Source of the DNA: Chamaecyparis obtusa
Lineage: Eukaryota; Streptophyta; Pinopsida; Cupressales; Cupressaceae
Direction: 5' to 3'
Assembly (NCBI GenBank): GCA_027943335.1
Contig: BSBK01009267.1
Span: forward strand, 310,001 to 374,000
DNA: 64,000 nt
Shown here piece by piece: positions 33,801-44,808 of the stretch; positions within the stretch are counted from its first letter, which is position 1; each line of letters opens with the position of its first letter. Made by a program: the position numbers and the translations under genes. The notes under the pieces were generated by a model. The model did no database searches. It had not been told where the DNA came from and worked only from the letters and a program-made list of their open reading frames with translations.

Positions 33801-35654
33801 TCAACTGGCTGAGCCTCCAACACCATCACCACCATCAGGACTAGGACCAGTATCAGGAGGATGGTTTGAACTAGCCTGTAGCCCATGCTGACTCATAGTA
33901 GCCATAAAAGCCTGCATCATACTACTGAGCTGGCTAGCCTATTGTCTAATCTTAGACACATCCAACTATCAGGCTCGAATATCTAATGCAGCCACTGAAG
34001 CCTCTAAACTAGGAGCTTGTGTAGAAGGATTTTGTAGTGGAGGCATGGAAAAATATGGTATGGAAGATGATGGAACATATAAATATGGAATGAAAGAAGA
34101 AGAAGATGGACAAGATGAAGAAGATGGCATAGAAGCAGAAGCAGGTGGATGAAATGAAGGAGCCTATGGAATAACTAGCAGGATAACCTATGGAGGAGCC
34201 TATGCTGGTCTACCTTGTGCCTAATCTAATAGAGCCTGTACTTCTTGGGCATCTACCTGCCTTTGACATTTGACCCTGTGACAGCCCTGTCTAGCAGTAG
34301 GATCCACAACAACCTAGTGCAACACTTTATCCACACCCCTCACCCGACCACCACCCCTAGGAGGAATGGGAGCAGTAGTAATAACTAGAATCAAGACTTG
34401 GTCTTCTCTAGTTACTCGATGACTTGGTTGTCCCCAATGATCCTATCTCCTACCACCCCTACCACCATCACCACCATCATCATCATCCCCTCTGTCATCA
34501 TCAGACTCCTCATCAATGCTTGGTATCCTCTTAGTTGGATCTATAAATCTTACAAAAGGGTTTCAAGTGAACCAATTTGCATAATCATCAATCATGCCTG
34601 CATCAATAACATGCTCCCTCATGTCCCATGGTAAGTAACCCAGGTTTCATACCTCTTGACAAGCTATCCTAAAATTGACTACATGCCCCCATAATGATCT
34701 CTCATCCTGAACATGGGCATACATAGCAACACCCTGTGGCATACCCTAAGTACGACCATACTGTCATAGTACTTAGTGGAAGAAAAATCTCTCAATAATA
34801 TGAGGAGTGTGGCCTATCATCTATCAAGGACAACACATAAATGGAAGATCTGTAACATCCTTGGGCCATGCCTCATATCCAAGGTATGGTTTCTAGATGA
34901 CCTGAACCATATTATCGATAACATGACACCAATAATATAACTTTCCCATTTGGGCCTACACCACCATGCCCTCATACATCCAAGAAAATGACCACCTAGG
35001 ATCATGATGATGCACTGCAAATGGTCTTGTCACTAGGAGATGCTCCCATGTCCACAACTATAATAAAATCACTTCCACAAAGAGAGTCAAAGAATGTCGA
35101 TACACCACTATGTGCTGCTCATGATAAAGTTGCGCTAGAACGCAAGATCCACAATCAAACTATTGAGGCTGAGCCATTAGGTCCTCAATAATAGGTCTCC
35201 AAATGACCACAAATCCATGACCTCGATGATCAGGCACGAGGAAATTGCCAATCAACGCACCCAAAATAGTTGGTAGAATTGGGAATGAATGGAACTAGGA
35301 CCACTAAATATGGTCATCACCAGTTGTGGGATCCTAAAACACTTGCTAATACGTTGCACCATCATAAACCTGATCATAAAATCCTAGCTCTCCCCGAGTA
35401 GGAATGTGAACGATGCAGTATACATCATTGGGAGTGATAGTCATCTCTTCCATTAGCAAGTGGAAAGTATTATGGTTAGAGTGCCATCTCTTTGCCATAG
35501 CTGTAATGAGTCCTCAATTCAATCAGAATCAAGGTAGGACAAGTAAGAAAGATAGCTCACATTTTCCTATATGTCTACGGTCCCGAGCACTCAAATCATC
35601 TATCATGCTGAACAGAAAGGGATACAAACCTCAAAAAGCTAGTGACTTAGGCAT
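33801..35654 (-). pseudogene. Antisense plant-mobile-domain (PMD) protein remnant (element C)
   Basis: On -, one frame from ATG 35654 to TGA 33801 (about 618 codons) can be read through roughly two dozen stops. The N-terminal part has GLYPFLFSMIDDLSARDR and the PMD hallmark MAKRWHSNHNTFHLLMEEM followed by TITPNDVYCIVHIPTRGE (about 35510-35395). Later blocks carry tryptophan and proline residues of the domain. The C-terminal third is low-complexity: an aspartate/glycine run near 34460-34500, a basic stretch, then serine/proline-rich sequence. PMD proteins are known as host silencing factors and as passengers in transposons. Extra antisense ORFs between pol and 3' LTR are known in Tat-type gypsy elements. 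The role in the element is not established. Confidence 0.7.
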
Positions 35655-35984
35655 GACCTACAAAAAGAAAGTTAAATCACATCAGTTTTGAAATTAGTTA
35701 TCTTTTGAATCATCCTAAGTCAATCAAACATTTAAAAATATCAAACTACAATCAATTTTCCTGATTCTATTCAGAGAGGATAAAATATTAATCATCACCC
35801 ATCATCAAAATCTAGATTGACAATCAAACATTCAAACTACAATTGACTCAAACTGACATCCTATGAATCACTAACAAATTAGGTTTATTACCTATTCCAG
35901 TCAACTGATCAATGATACTGAACAGTTCAGAAAACTAAGTCATTTGCAATTTTTTCCTATCAGGGTTAAAGCATTATTTTAATG
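35655..35984 (-). other. Region just upstream of the antisense PMD frame
   Basis: AT-rich, no frame I can support; on - it would be 5' untranslated sequence or an intron. Confidence 0.3.
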
Positions 35985-36250
35985 CTTAAAAGCACTAAAA
36001 TACAAAAGCGCAACTAAAAAGATTAAAAGTGCTATCAAAAAATTCAAAACTATTTTTCTAATGTGAAAGCGCTAAAAGGTTGTAAAAGCACTAAAAGACA
36101 TATCATACACACTATTAAATACATCAAAAGCGCAAGACATTTTATATGCGCTAAAGTAAAATGTGAAAGCGAAACAAGCCCTCAACCCTACATGTAAAAG
36201 CGCTAGTTTAAAGTGCAGAAGAGCTGTTTAAAAGCACAAAAACACTCAAA
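35985..36250. repeat. Cluster of AAAGCGC/AGCGCT words
   Basis: At least six copies of AAAAGCGC-, AAAGCGCT- or TGCGCTAA-like words occur here (near 36005, 36066, 36126, 36150, 36169 and 36197), with more decayed AAAAGCACTAAAA forms. They lie between the antisense TATA box and the PMD start, so would be in the antisense leader. Confidence 0.6.
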
Positions 36251-36544
36251 AAGGGTAAACATGCTAAAGAAATGCTTAGAAGCACCGTTTTAATTAAAAA
36301 ATGCAAAAAACTAGGGTTTTAGCATGAAAAATTCATTTTTTCTAAAAAATAAATGCATTAAATGGAAAACTAAGATGATCAGGCACTTATCGGAGGTCCG
36401 TAGGTTGACAGTCGATGCTATCATCACCCACACTCAAATCTATGCTCATGGATCGAGATCACCATTGTATTTAGCTCAAAGGGAGTCAAAGAGACAAGCC
36501 AAAGATGGAAGTGAAAATGAATAGTAAAATTGACTTTTTACCCC

Positions 36545-36553
36545 TTTATATAG
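36545..36553 (-). promoter_or_regulatory. TATA box on the antisense strand of element C
   Basis: On -, CTATATAAA lies in the context GGCCTATATAAAGGGG. It is about 890 bp upstream of the PMD start codon and within the internal region rather than an LTR. It could start the antisense transcript. Confidence 0.45.
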
Positions 36554-37067
36554 GCCATTTTGACCTTAAAATGGCATTTTTGATAAGAAAATGCCCAGGG
36601 ACCCAAATTTTTCATCAAATCTACCAAATTAGGAGCATTTTTCATCTCTCAAATGCAAATTCATTATCGGAAATGAAATAAAAATTCATTGTAAATTAAC
36701 CTAAACTATCAACTTTTTCAAACATTGATAAAATTTCATTTCATTTCCAAGGGGGCATACACTCAGATAACCAGGAAAGGCAACAACATCATCAAATTAG
36801 GGACACGACCATCAAATCAAAGCGTAATCTTTTATCAAAAAATTTTTTACTTATCAATCGAAAGGGGCATCAAACATCGAATCCGATCGAACCAGGTACC
36901 ATATCAGATAATCTACCATCAAATCAATCATCAGAAGATCAAATCAATTGAACTTCATTAGAATCTACATCTTATATCAGACATCAAAATTGACCATCAA
37001 CAGAATCAGGACTTTGCATTGACGAATCATGACATTCTCTGAATCGACACGCTTCGCACGTCAACTC
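36554..37067 (+). other. Element C region between the antisense promoter and the polypurine tract
   Basis: AT-rich sequence with many ATCAAA words and no coding frame I can support on either strand. Confidence 0.35.
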
Positions 37068-37080
37068 AAAGAGGGGCATT
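37068..37080 (+). other. Polypurine tract of element C
   Basis: AAAGAGGGGCATT immediately before the LTR start TGTAATCACC. Confidence 0.7.
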
Positions 37081-37929
37081 TGTAATCACCGAAAATTGGA
37101 CAAGATCATTTAAGTGAGAAATCAAGGTAAGCATCAATACAATTAAATATAATTAAATCAAATCAAATTAAATCGAAGATAAATTGCAATTGAACATTAA
37201 TTCAAATTTAATTGAAAATGAAAAGCCATTAAATCAATTTAAATTGAATAAAACATGATAAATCAATAAATTGTACAATAAATCTAATTAATTGTATAGT
37301 TTAATTTAAATCAAATCAACTCATTTAAGGGCTACACATGGCTAAACAAATTAATTAAATTAAATTAATTAATTCCTATTTTCTCTCAACCATCAAGTGG
37401 GAGGAAAATCAATAAACCAATAGGAATTAAGGACCATGCTGACATGAATCAAGCCTAAATTGAATCTCAATCACTCACTTGGAGGATGCATCTTGTCCAC
37501 CCATTTTGTCTTCTTGTCCCAAGCTTTGAGGACAAAATATTTAAATGGTCTCCAAAGGTGGAACCATGGACTCAAATCTCACCTAACCTTGATCAACTCA
37601 ACTAAACCCGTACCCTTGCTAAAATCTATAAAAGCAAGGCATAATTCACTCTTTAATCATCCACAAATCTGAGAATAGCATCAAACCTCTTGCAATTTAG
37701 AGCTAGAAAGATAATTTAGAGCTAATTAGTTATAATTTCATCTGGAATTGAACATTTAGCTTTGTTTATCATATCATTCTCATTTTAGGACTGTCATTAA
37801 TGGAATCTTGCCGAGAGCTTTGCATTAGCATCCCTAAATAGAGATCCATAGAGTGCTTAATTGTTCTTAATTTATTAAAATAACTTATTCTTTGTGGTAA
37901 TTTAGTTATTTTATTGATTTATTTGTAAC
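37081..37929 (+). repeat. Element C 3' LTR
   Basis: About 849 bp from TGTAATCACCG to TTTGTAACA. It has a TATA box TATAAAAG at 37627-37634. Reverse-transcriptase coding of G on - begins right after 37929, supporting this end. No second copy lies in the window, so the ends rest on TG/CA, the polypurine tract and the flanking coding. Confidence 0.7.
37627..37634 (+). promoter_or_regulatory. TATA box in the element C LTR
   Basis: TATAAAAG, about 545 bp into the LTR. Confidence 0.5.
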
Positions 37930-38458
37930 ACTAACCCTATGAAGGTACTTTTTCTAGTACACAAGGGTCAATTTGTATGCTTCCTTTTTTGGGAGTGTAG
38001 ATCTTGGTATCAAGTCAATATAGTGACTCACATCTCTGACCAGTGGTAGAGTCTCTGTCTTGCTATCTTCAATCATATCCTTGTATCCTCCCAATAAATC
38101 TGGCACTTCCTTTCGACCCACACTCCTTAGTGGTTCTTTATCTTCCTTTCTCCACTCCTTCCATTATCCTTTGGGCTTCACCACAATGGAATAACATGGA
38201 GTGTCCTTCACCTTGAGTGTCTTCAAGAACTCTTTCTCCCCAACAACTAGCACACTATTTGGTTGGTGTGTCTCCTTTCCATCATCAGGTAGGGGCCTCA
38301 TAGTAAATTGTCTTCCTCCCTTAGTAATCTCATAAACATTTGTATTTCCATCATGATACGAATTTACATCATACTACCAATGTCTCCCTAGCAGTAGATG
38401 CATGACAAGCATCCATGTATGTCACATCACATAGGATATTGTCTTGGTAGTCACAAAT
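37930..38458 (-). pseudogene. Protease-reverse transcriptase linker and reverse transcriptase start (element G)
   Basis: On -, from 38458: CDVTYMDACHALLLGRHWWYD (a conserved gypsy post-protease block, with one frame slip), then a lysine-rich linker. The reverse transcriptase entry follows as LPLVRDVSHYIDLIPRSTLP and KEAYKLT (about 38040-37970). The frame carries stops. The catalytic part of the polymerase is displaced by C. Confidence 0.8.
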
Positions 38459-38719
38459 CTAGAACTCCACATACACTTGTCCATTGACTAAAGCTTGTTG
38501 CTCTTTATTTAACCAATATACTTTATAGGGGTTAGGACGGGGTATCTTCTTTAACCCAATTTTATCAACCATTGAAATGAATGCTAAATTATTAGTGTAG
38601 CTTGAATCTACTATCACCTTACACACCTTACCTTTCACTTTGCAAGTTGTCTGGAACAAGGTCTTCCTCTGTGGTGGATCCTTTCTTACAGGGTTATTCA
38701 ATAGAGTTATATTGAACAT
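38459..38719 (-). pseudogene. Retropepsin-like protease (element G)
   Basis: On -, 87 codons are open: LFQTTCKVKGKVCKVIVDSS carries the active-site triad as DSS instead of DSG. MVDKIGLKKIPRPNPYKVYW and LNKEQQALVNGQ follow. The family cuts the Gag-Pol polyprotein. The glycine-to-serine change at the active site would be expected to impair activity. Confidence 0.85.
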
Positions 38720-39814
38720 GAGGAACTCTCCTTTCTCTAGATCTTCATTTCATCTTTTCCCTTGTATTCTCTGAGTTTCACCCTCTTGTGTTAAGTTCAC
38801 CCTTCTATCTCCTCCTTGATGGTTATTCCCTTTCTTGTTTGGGAACCTTGAGGCTTGGTGTCCCACCTAGTTATAGTTGAATCAACTTCTAGTGAACACC
38901 ACTAGAGTCCTTCCTCTTGATCTCCCTCTACTCTTACCTCTTCTCCCCCTATAGCCTCCTCTAGGACTAGCTTCTCCTTCTCATCTCTCCTAGTTACTTG
39001 ATTCCCCTTGTAATTTTTTGAGTGATCCTCTACTACTAAACCTTCCTTTGCCCCTTTTATTTGTCCCTCTTCCCTTATTTTGGAGTCATTCTTCCTCTTT
39101 TGTCTCTCCTCTACCTTTTGTGCCATCTGAAAATAGGAGTGCACTGACTTTGGATTGAATAAAGTCAACTCATCATGGATGGAGTACTTGAGTCCATTCA
39201 AATACCTAGCCAACTTCTACTTCTCATTTTCAAGAACCTTGGCCCTTAGAGTGAGTTTGTGAAACTCCTCTATGTAGGCTCCCATGTCCAAGTCATTTTT
39301 TCTTAGACTCTACAAATTCTTGTGCATAGTGACCTCATAGTCTTCTAGTACATGAATTGTTTTTGGATCTCAACCTTCATCCCCCTCCATGTTGATATAG
39401 GATTCTTCCCCTCATCCATCCTTTAATTATAAGAAAATTCCACCAACTGATGGCAAGGCATTTCATCTTAGACTTTTCCAATCTAACCTTTTGGTTCTTG
39501 GACACATTTTCACAATCAAAGTGATTGTCCATTGCTTCTATCTAGTCAAGGAAATCTTCAGGGCTCATCTTTCCACAAAAGGTAGGAAGATCTGGTTTAG
39601 TGTCTCTTCTTCCCACCTTCTCAAGGGCTTCTAACAAGATCCTTTGAGTTTTAGGTACCCCTTGCCTCTCCTGCCAGGGTTCTTCTCCCTCTTCCTCATC
39701 ATCTCATTCTTCTTCAGAGTCTTTTTGGGTTCCCCTACCCATATTTCCTTTCAACTTGTCCACCTCCCTCATCAAGGTTCCATTCTCTTCTCTTATGGCT
39801 CTACTTTCCTCCAT
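38720..39814 (-). pseudogene. Ty3/gypsy gag (element G)
   Basis: On -, the probable start is ATG 39814 (MEESRAIREENGTLMREVDK), an acidic linker follows, then the capsid domain with FCGKMSPEDFLD and IEAMDNHFDCENVSKNQKVR (about 39580-39495) and ARYLNGLKYSIHDELTL (39210 down). A lysine/glutamate-rich tail follows. The zinc knuckle near 38885-38830 is decayed, keeping GHQAS but losing its cysteines. Stops occur within the capsid. The family forms the virus-like particle. Confidence 0.82.
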
Positions 39815-40071
39815 CTTCTCCTTGATGAAAAGATATGAAACCAGCAACCTATCTTAGGGTCTACTTAACCCCAATCCACCTTTCACTTGTTTATAGGACC
39901 CTCCTTGATCCTATACCCACTCCTCGGGAACAAGCACTAAATGAGCCCAAAAAGGGATCTTCACCCCACACCACTAAGTTACTCAAAAAAATGGTGAAGA
40001 AAGTCCTTGGAGACCTAAACGAACTAGGATCCACACTCCCTTGGAATCTCCAACACCCACAACAAAATTAT
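39815..40071 (-). other. Leader of element G
   Basis: Between LTR and gag on -. I could not identify a convincing tRNA primer site in it. Confidence 0.4.
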
Positions 40072-41268
40072 TGCAAACAAGGCTAACAATCCTTGTAGCC
40101 CTAATCACCCAGTTTTTGACACTTAACTGCCAAAAATCTTGAACAAATTAGATAATCCTCCAGATTTTTAGATACCCTTTTTCAACCTCCTAAGGATCCC
40201 AAGAGATCTTGGATTGATCCTAATCTTGTACCCTGAAATACTTACTAGGTCTACAGACCTAATTAGCTAGATTAGGATAGGAACACAAAGAAAATATAAG
40301 AAGAAGAGTTCTTAGAATCCTCCAAACCCCTTATAAATCCTTAACACACTATAAGTGACCAAAAAATCCTCTTTACTAAGTCTCCTTAGACCCACACACT
40401 GACTGTCCCCACTTATCCACTTCTTTCTTGACTAAACACATAGGGATGTTTAGCCTAGGCATAGCTTGAAGATATACCAGACCAAATATTCATTCCTTGA
40501 GCCTCTTGAATCTTTGAGATGATACTCCTAACTATCATTCCCCTGAGGGCCATGAGAAACCAAAAGTGGGATGGCAAGTCAGGGTTCCATTTTCACCAAA
40601 CCCTCAAATTTAGGGTTAATCTGATGAGTCCAGAGAAAAATGAATGTAACTTATTCAATATGCCACCAAATGAACTCAAATCACTTTAATTTGAACACTA
40701 ACTCACCCCTCAATGAAAATCATATAATCTTACTTCATCCAATGACCATACTGGATCGTATAGCATGTTGTAACAAGGAATTTCTCCATAATATCAAGGT
40801 ATTCTATTGATTTTATCAAGCCTCCATACAAACCTTCATCCAACATGAATGTTTGATCATTTTGTGGTTTAATAGTCCTCCCTTAATGGCTCTAACTACC
40901 TTTTAAAATGTTTGGAACCATTTTCCCATAAATGAGAAACTTTTGAAAAGTTGTCAAGCAACTTTCAAATGTTGCATTGCAACTTTTACATTTTTTCTCC
41001 TAGGCCTCTATTGGACCTATCCAAGGCCAAAATGGATCAAATCCAACCAGCTAATGCCTAAAACTATCCTATCCTTCCAAAAATCACCTATTCTAAGCAT
41101 CTAAGACCTTTGGTACAATTAAGCCTCTAGGTTCATAACTTTACCTTAGAGCTAATTGACCTTGAAAATGGTCTTTATTACAACTCAAAAGATCCATAAG
41201 GATCCCACTAACTATCTACCCCTCTGAGTTCCATTGTTGACTCCATGGAAGGGTCTTGGGTGCCCTGC
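40072..41268 (-). repeat. Element G 5' LTR (ends approximate)
   Basis: About 1.2 kb of non-coding sequence between the gag leader of G and the integrase of H. TGCA words sit at both proposed ends. A TATA-like TTTATAAG lies on - near 40331-40338. No second copy is in the window to confirm the ends. Confidence 0.5.
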
Positions 41269-41903
41269 ACCATATTGCTATTTTATAGTTGGTTCATACT
41301 GACTTGTGTGGTCCTATGAGAACTTAGAGTTATTATGGAGATAGATACTTTATCTTGTTTGTTGATGAATACTCTAGGATGATGACTATCATATTATTGA
41401 AAGAAAATTCTAAATCTTATAAGATTTTTAAATGGTTTAAAGCTAAAGTGGAAAAATAAAGTGAAAAATAGTAAAAATTCTTGAGATCAAATAGAGGTGG
41501 TGAGTTTATTTCTAATGAGTTCACTAACTTTTGTAATGAGCATGGAATTAAGAGACAAGTTTCTACACCGAGGACACCACAATAGAATGGGATTACTAAA
41601 AGGAGGAATAGGTCTATTGTTGATTGTTCTAGAAAACTAATTATTGAAAATGATGTTGCACAGATATATTGGAGAGAACCTGTTAGTATTGTCGTATACA
41701 TGTTGAACCAAGTTCAGCTAAAAAAGTATTCAAACAAGACACCTTATGAATTATGGTATGGTTACACATCGAATGTAAGTTATTTCAGAATATTTGGAAG
41801 TAGAGTTTACATTCTATAAGATGATAGAAATGGAAAATTTGATTCAAAATTTGATGAAAGAATATTCTTAGGATATTCTACTAAAAGAAAAGCTTACAAA
41901 TGT
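41269..41903 (+). pseudogene. Copia integrase core (element H)
   Basis: Coding is readable from LVHTDLCGP (41290, first catalytic aspartate) through LFVDEYSRMMTI, RSNRGGEF (the second catalytic aspartate now asparagine, near 41492), STPRTPQ and NGITKRRNR (the catalytic glutamate now lysine, near 41600). It continues through PYELWYGYTSNVSYFRIFG to FLGYSTKRKAYKCL, where element I splits it at 41908. Several stops are present. The lost catalytic residues show that the domain is inactive. Confidence 0.88.
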
Positions 41904-41907
41904 TTAA
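41904..41907. repeat. TTAA flank of element I, left copy
   Basis: TTAA precedes GGGTAGAAGC. The same TTAA follows CACCC at 43095-43098. One copy keeps the reading frame of H continuous. Confidence 0.8.
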
Positions 41908-43094
41908 GGGTAGAAGCAAAAAGTTGGGTGCCAATTCCGCGGAAGTCCGCGGCTTGAAAATTTGCACCACTTGAAACGGGCACCCATTTTTTAAAAACGG
42001 GCACCCGTTTTAGGCTCGGACATCCGATCCGAAATTCAAAAAGTGGGTACCCATTTTTCCAGAAATGGGCACCCATTTTTTTTCAAAACGGGTACCCGTT
42101 TCTAAAATTTTATTTTTTTATTTTTAAATTTAAAATATTTTTTTAAACACATATTTTTAAATTTATGAAATGGGTGCCCGTTTTTGAATTTAAATAACGG
42201 GTGCCCGTTTCTTAAAATGTGCACGTGGGATTTTTCACTCTGCCTTAGTTTTTGGTTTGGGATAGGTTTGGTGAGACCAAGCCTATGTCTTAGCCTCCAA
42301 AATTTTGGCTAAGGCATTGGAATAAAATTTTTAAGGGTTACCGTAATTTTTTGAAGCCCTTCTAGATCAATTTTTTTGACAAAATAAAAACCCATTAAAG
42401 ATCTCACTATCACGATTCTAAAAATATAAATTTCATAATAATATGGTTATTTTTACTATTTTTACATTATTTATTAGTTGATAGTGGTACATAAACGTAA
42501 AATAGTGAGACTCACTAAAACTTTAATAACTTTTTAATTTTTAAGTATTTTTAAAAATAAATTATATGTCATCAATCTAGATTCAATTCTTTTGAATTTT
42601 AAAAAAAGAATTTTTGAAAAAAAGAAAAATTATATTAAATTATGGTGGTCGTACACGAGAGGTTTGAAAAATAAGCTTTATTGTTAATTAAAAATTGATA
42701 AAAAATAATTTACAAAATAAAAAAATTAGAAAAAATATTCTCATCAATATTCTATGTCTTAGGTATCTTCCCTAAAAAGGATTTTAAAAAAATTATTTAT
42801 TTGTGTCAAAATATGGTGGTCGTACACGGATGTGGTATGGTCCTGAAATAGGCATTTTGAAAAAGTGGTTTTCAAATATGTCTATCAAAATATAATTTAT
42901 ACAATGTGGGTATTAAAATAAATTATATATTTTAAAAGTAGACTCCAAGTACTACAATTTCTATTAGTGAATTTTTCCGAGATTCAATCTCTAAGTGCCT
43001 CAAATTTTGAGATCAATTCAGATAAATTTTGAAAAATAGGAAAAACACTTCCACTTTTTGAAAAAAATTGGCACCCAACTTCTTGCAGCCACCC
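41908..43094. mobile_element. Element I: 1187-bp TIR element with TTAA duplication and palindrome array
   Basis: Terminal inverted repeats of 29 bp match at 25 positions: GGGTAGAAGCAAAAAGTTGG at 41908 against GGGTGGCTGCAAGAAGTTGG read on - from 43094. No transposase or long frame is present, so it is a non-autonomous DNA transposon. Within 300 bp of the left end are seven copies of a 16-bp palindrome. The remainder is AT-rich with a repeated TATGGTGGTCGTACACG word (42640 and 42810). TTAA duplications are the signature of piggyBac-type transposition, but the ends start GGG rather than CCC, so the superfamily is open. Confidence 0.75.
41974..42210. repeat. Seven short palindromes in element I
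   Basis: Palindromes of the form AAAYGGGYRCCCRTTT occur at 41974, 41995, 42041, 42063, 42086, 42168 and 42196. The best are AAACGGGCACCCGTTT and AAACGGGTACCCGTTT. CCGCGGAAGTCCGCGG (41938-41953) adds another dyad. They could be transposase binding sites or form secondary structure. Confidence 0.85.
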
Positions 43095-43098
43095 TTAA
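43095..43098. repeat. TTAA flank of element I, right copy
   Basis: See 41904-41907. Confidence 0.8.
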
Positions 43099-43545
43099 AT
43101 AAGGATACTAACAAGATGATTGAAAGAAAAATGTGAGAGTTGATGAATTTGATGAGAAAAATGATGAAGAAAACAAAAAGGAACCAAAAGATTATGATAG
43201 ATTTACTTATATTGAGCAACCTAACACTTTACCTGAGAACAAGTTGGTGTTATAGAGCAATAGGGTAATGCTACTGAGCATCAGCCTATACAGACTAAGA
43301 ATCAGGAAACAGTTACCAATGAAGATCATAATGCTACAATGAGTGAAGAACACAATGAAGAATAAAGAAGTGAACTTGTACTTGCAAAATATGTAGGGAG
43401 AAATCATCCATACAATCAGATTATTAGAGACAAGAAAGTTGTCATGATGACATGAAGTAAGTTCAAAGACAACACATGCTTAGTTTGTGAATTTGAACCT
43501 AAAACTATTAGAGATGCACTTAAAAATGATGAATGGATTAAATCC
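43099..43545 (+). pseudogene. Integrase-reverse transcriptase linker (element H)
   Basis: It continues from the integrase end as a polar glutamate/asparagine-rich linker with stops and frame slips, the counterpart of 22531-22841 in F. Confidence 0.5.
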
Positions 43546-44360
43546 ATGAAAGAAGAAATTGAACAAATAATAAAAAACAAAACATGGACATTGGTACCGA
43601 CACCGAATGATAAAAATGTAATTGGAACCAAATGGATATTCAAAAATAAGTTGAATGAAAATGGAGAAGTCACTAGGAATAAAACAAGACTTGTATGTAA
43701 AGGTTATGCACAAGAGGAAGGTGTTGACTATGGTGAGACTTTTGCACCAATTGCTAGACTTGAAGGAGTTAGAATATTGCTTTCTTATGCTTCTTACATA
43801 AGATTTAAATTTTATCAGATGGATGTTAAATTTTCATTTCTGAATGGAATACTTGAGGAAGAGGCATACATTGAACAACCTAATGGTTTTTTTGATCCAA
43901 ATCAGATTAAAATGGTATGTAAGTTGCACAAAGCATTATATGGATTGAAAAAAGTAGAGAGAGCATGGTATGAAAGATTACATTCCTATCTTATTAGTAT
44001 TAGATTTGTTAGAAGTGACAACATCAATTTATACTTGAAAGGTGAAACTGATGATAAGATTCTCATTGCTGAAATTTTTGTTGACGATATCATATTTGGA
44101 GGACATGATAATATATGAAAATCATTTGCTGATGAAATGAGAAAAGAATTTGAAATGTCAATGTTTGGAGAGATTAAATTCTTTCTTGGCTTGCAAATTT
44201 TACAACAAAGTGTAGGCATATAGATTACATAATAAAAGTACATAAAAGAAGTATTGAAGACCTTTGGTATGAAGGATTCAAAACTGGTTGGAGCACCTAT
44301 GGTAACCAACTGAAAATTGACAAAGGATGATCAATCAACTAAGGTAAATTAGACACTATA
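43546..44360 (+). pseudogene. Copia reverse transcriptase (element H)
   Basis: An open stretch of 190 codons (43546-44118) contains TWTLVPTPNDKNVIGTKWIF, GVDYGETFAPIARLEGVR, the catalytic YQMDVKFSFLNGILEE (43816-43863), KLHKALYGLKK and FVDDIIFGGHDN (44077-44112, second catalytic pair). A stop at 44116 and more beyond 44218 break the connection domain (FEMSMFGEIKFFLGLQI, LVGAPMVTN). The catalytic core itself is nearly intact. Confidence 0.9.
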
Positions 44361-44808
44361 CAAAGCAATGATTGGTAAGTTGATGTATGCTCTACATAGT
44401 AGACTAGATATTACACATGTAGTTGGAATTGTAACAATATTTTTTACTAATCCTAAAGAATCACATATGACTGTTGTAAAAAAAAAATTGAGATACTTAA
44501 AGAACACTGAAAACCATGGTTTTTGGTACAAGAAAGAGGGCAATTTTGAACTGAAAGTTTACACAGATGCAAATTGGGCTGGAAACCATGATGATAGAAA
44601 AAGCACTACCAGTAGAGCATTCTTTTTGGGAGAAAGATTAGTTACTTAGATAAGAAAGAAATAAGGATGCATTTCTTAGTCCACTACCGAAGTAGAATAT
44701 ATTGTTGCTACTACTAATTGTTCAAACATTTCATGGATAAAATTTTTTTTGAAAGGTATGAATGAAGAGATCATAGGCCCAGTGATAATGTATTGTGATA
44801 ACACTTGA
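44361..44808 (+). pseudogene. Copia RNase H, truncated (element H)
   Basis: It begins with YKAMIGKLMYALHSRLDI and contains YTDANWAGNHDDRKSTT (first aspartate, 44560), EVEYIVATTNCSN (conserved glutamate) and YCDNT (44792-44806). After that the similarity to F stops. The C-terminal KHI...YHFLREK block is missing and replaced by unrelated sequence. Confidence 0.85.

Larger units (their letters stand above)
12609..37929 (+). mobile_element. Element C: Tat-like Ty3/gypsy retrotransposon, 5' part outside window
   Basis: C can be followed as reverse transcriptase, RNase H, second archaeal-type RNase H and integrase (12609-14771, 15943-16009, 30370-31064), a long spacer, an antisense plant-mobile-domain ORF (33801-35654 on -), a polypurine tract and a 3' LTR (37081-37929). 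The second RNase H and an extra antisense ORF between pol and LTR are established features of the Tat lineage. C is interrupted by A (at 12609), D and E. Its right end abuts the reverse transcriptase of G, so it was inserted into G; its own gag, protease and 5' LTR must lie left of the window. Confidence 0.8.
37930..41268 (-). mobile_element. Element G: Ty3/gypsy retrotransposon, 5' part only
   Basis: On -, the order is LTR (about 41268-40072), leader, gag (39814 down), protease (38719-38459) and the start of reverse transcriptase, which stops at 37930 against the LTR end of C. The rest of pol and its 3' LTR would be left of the window, on the far side of C. The right end abuts the integrase core of H, so G was inserted into H. 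The protease/WLNK style resembles chromovirus-type gypsy elements. Confidence 0.75.

Noticed and set aside
34398..35020. Short frames over the PMD region on + and in another - frame
   Set aside because: They overlap the PMD frame and have no similarity of their own.
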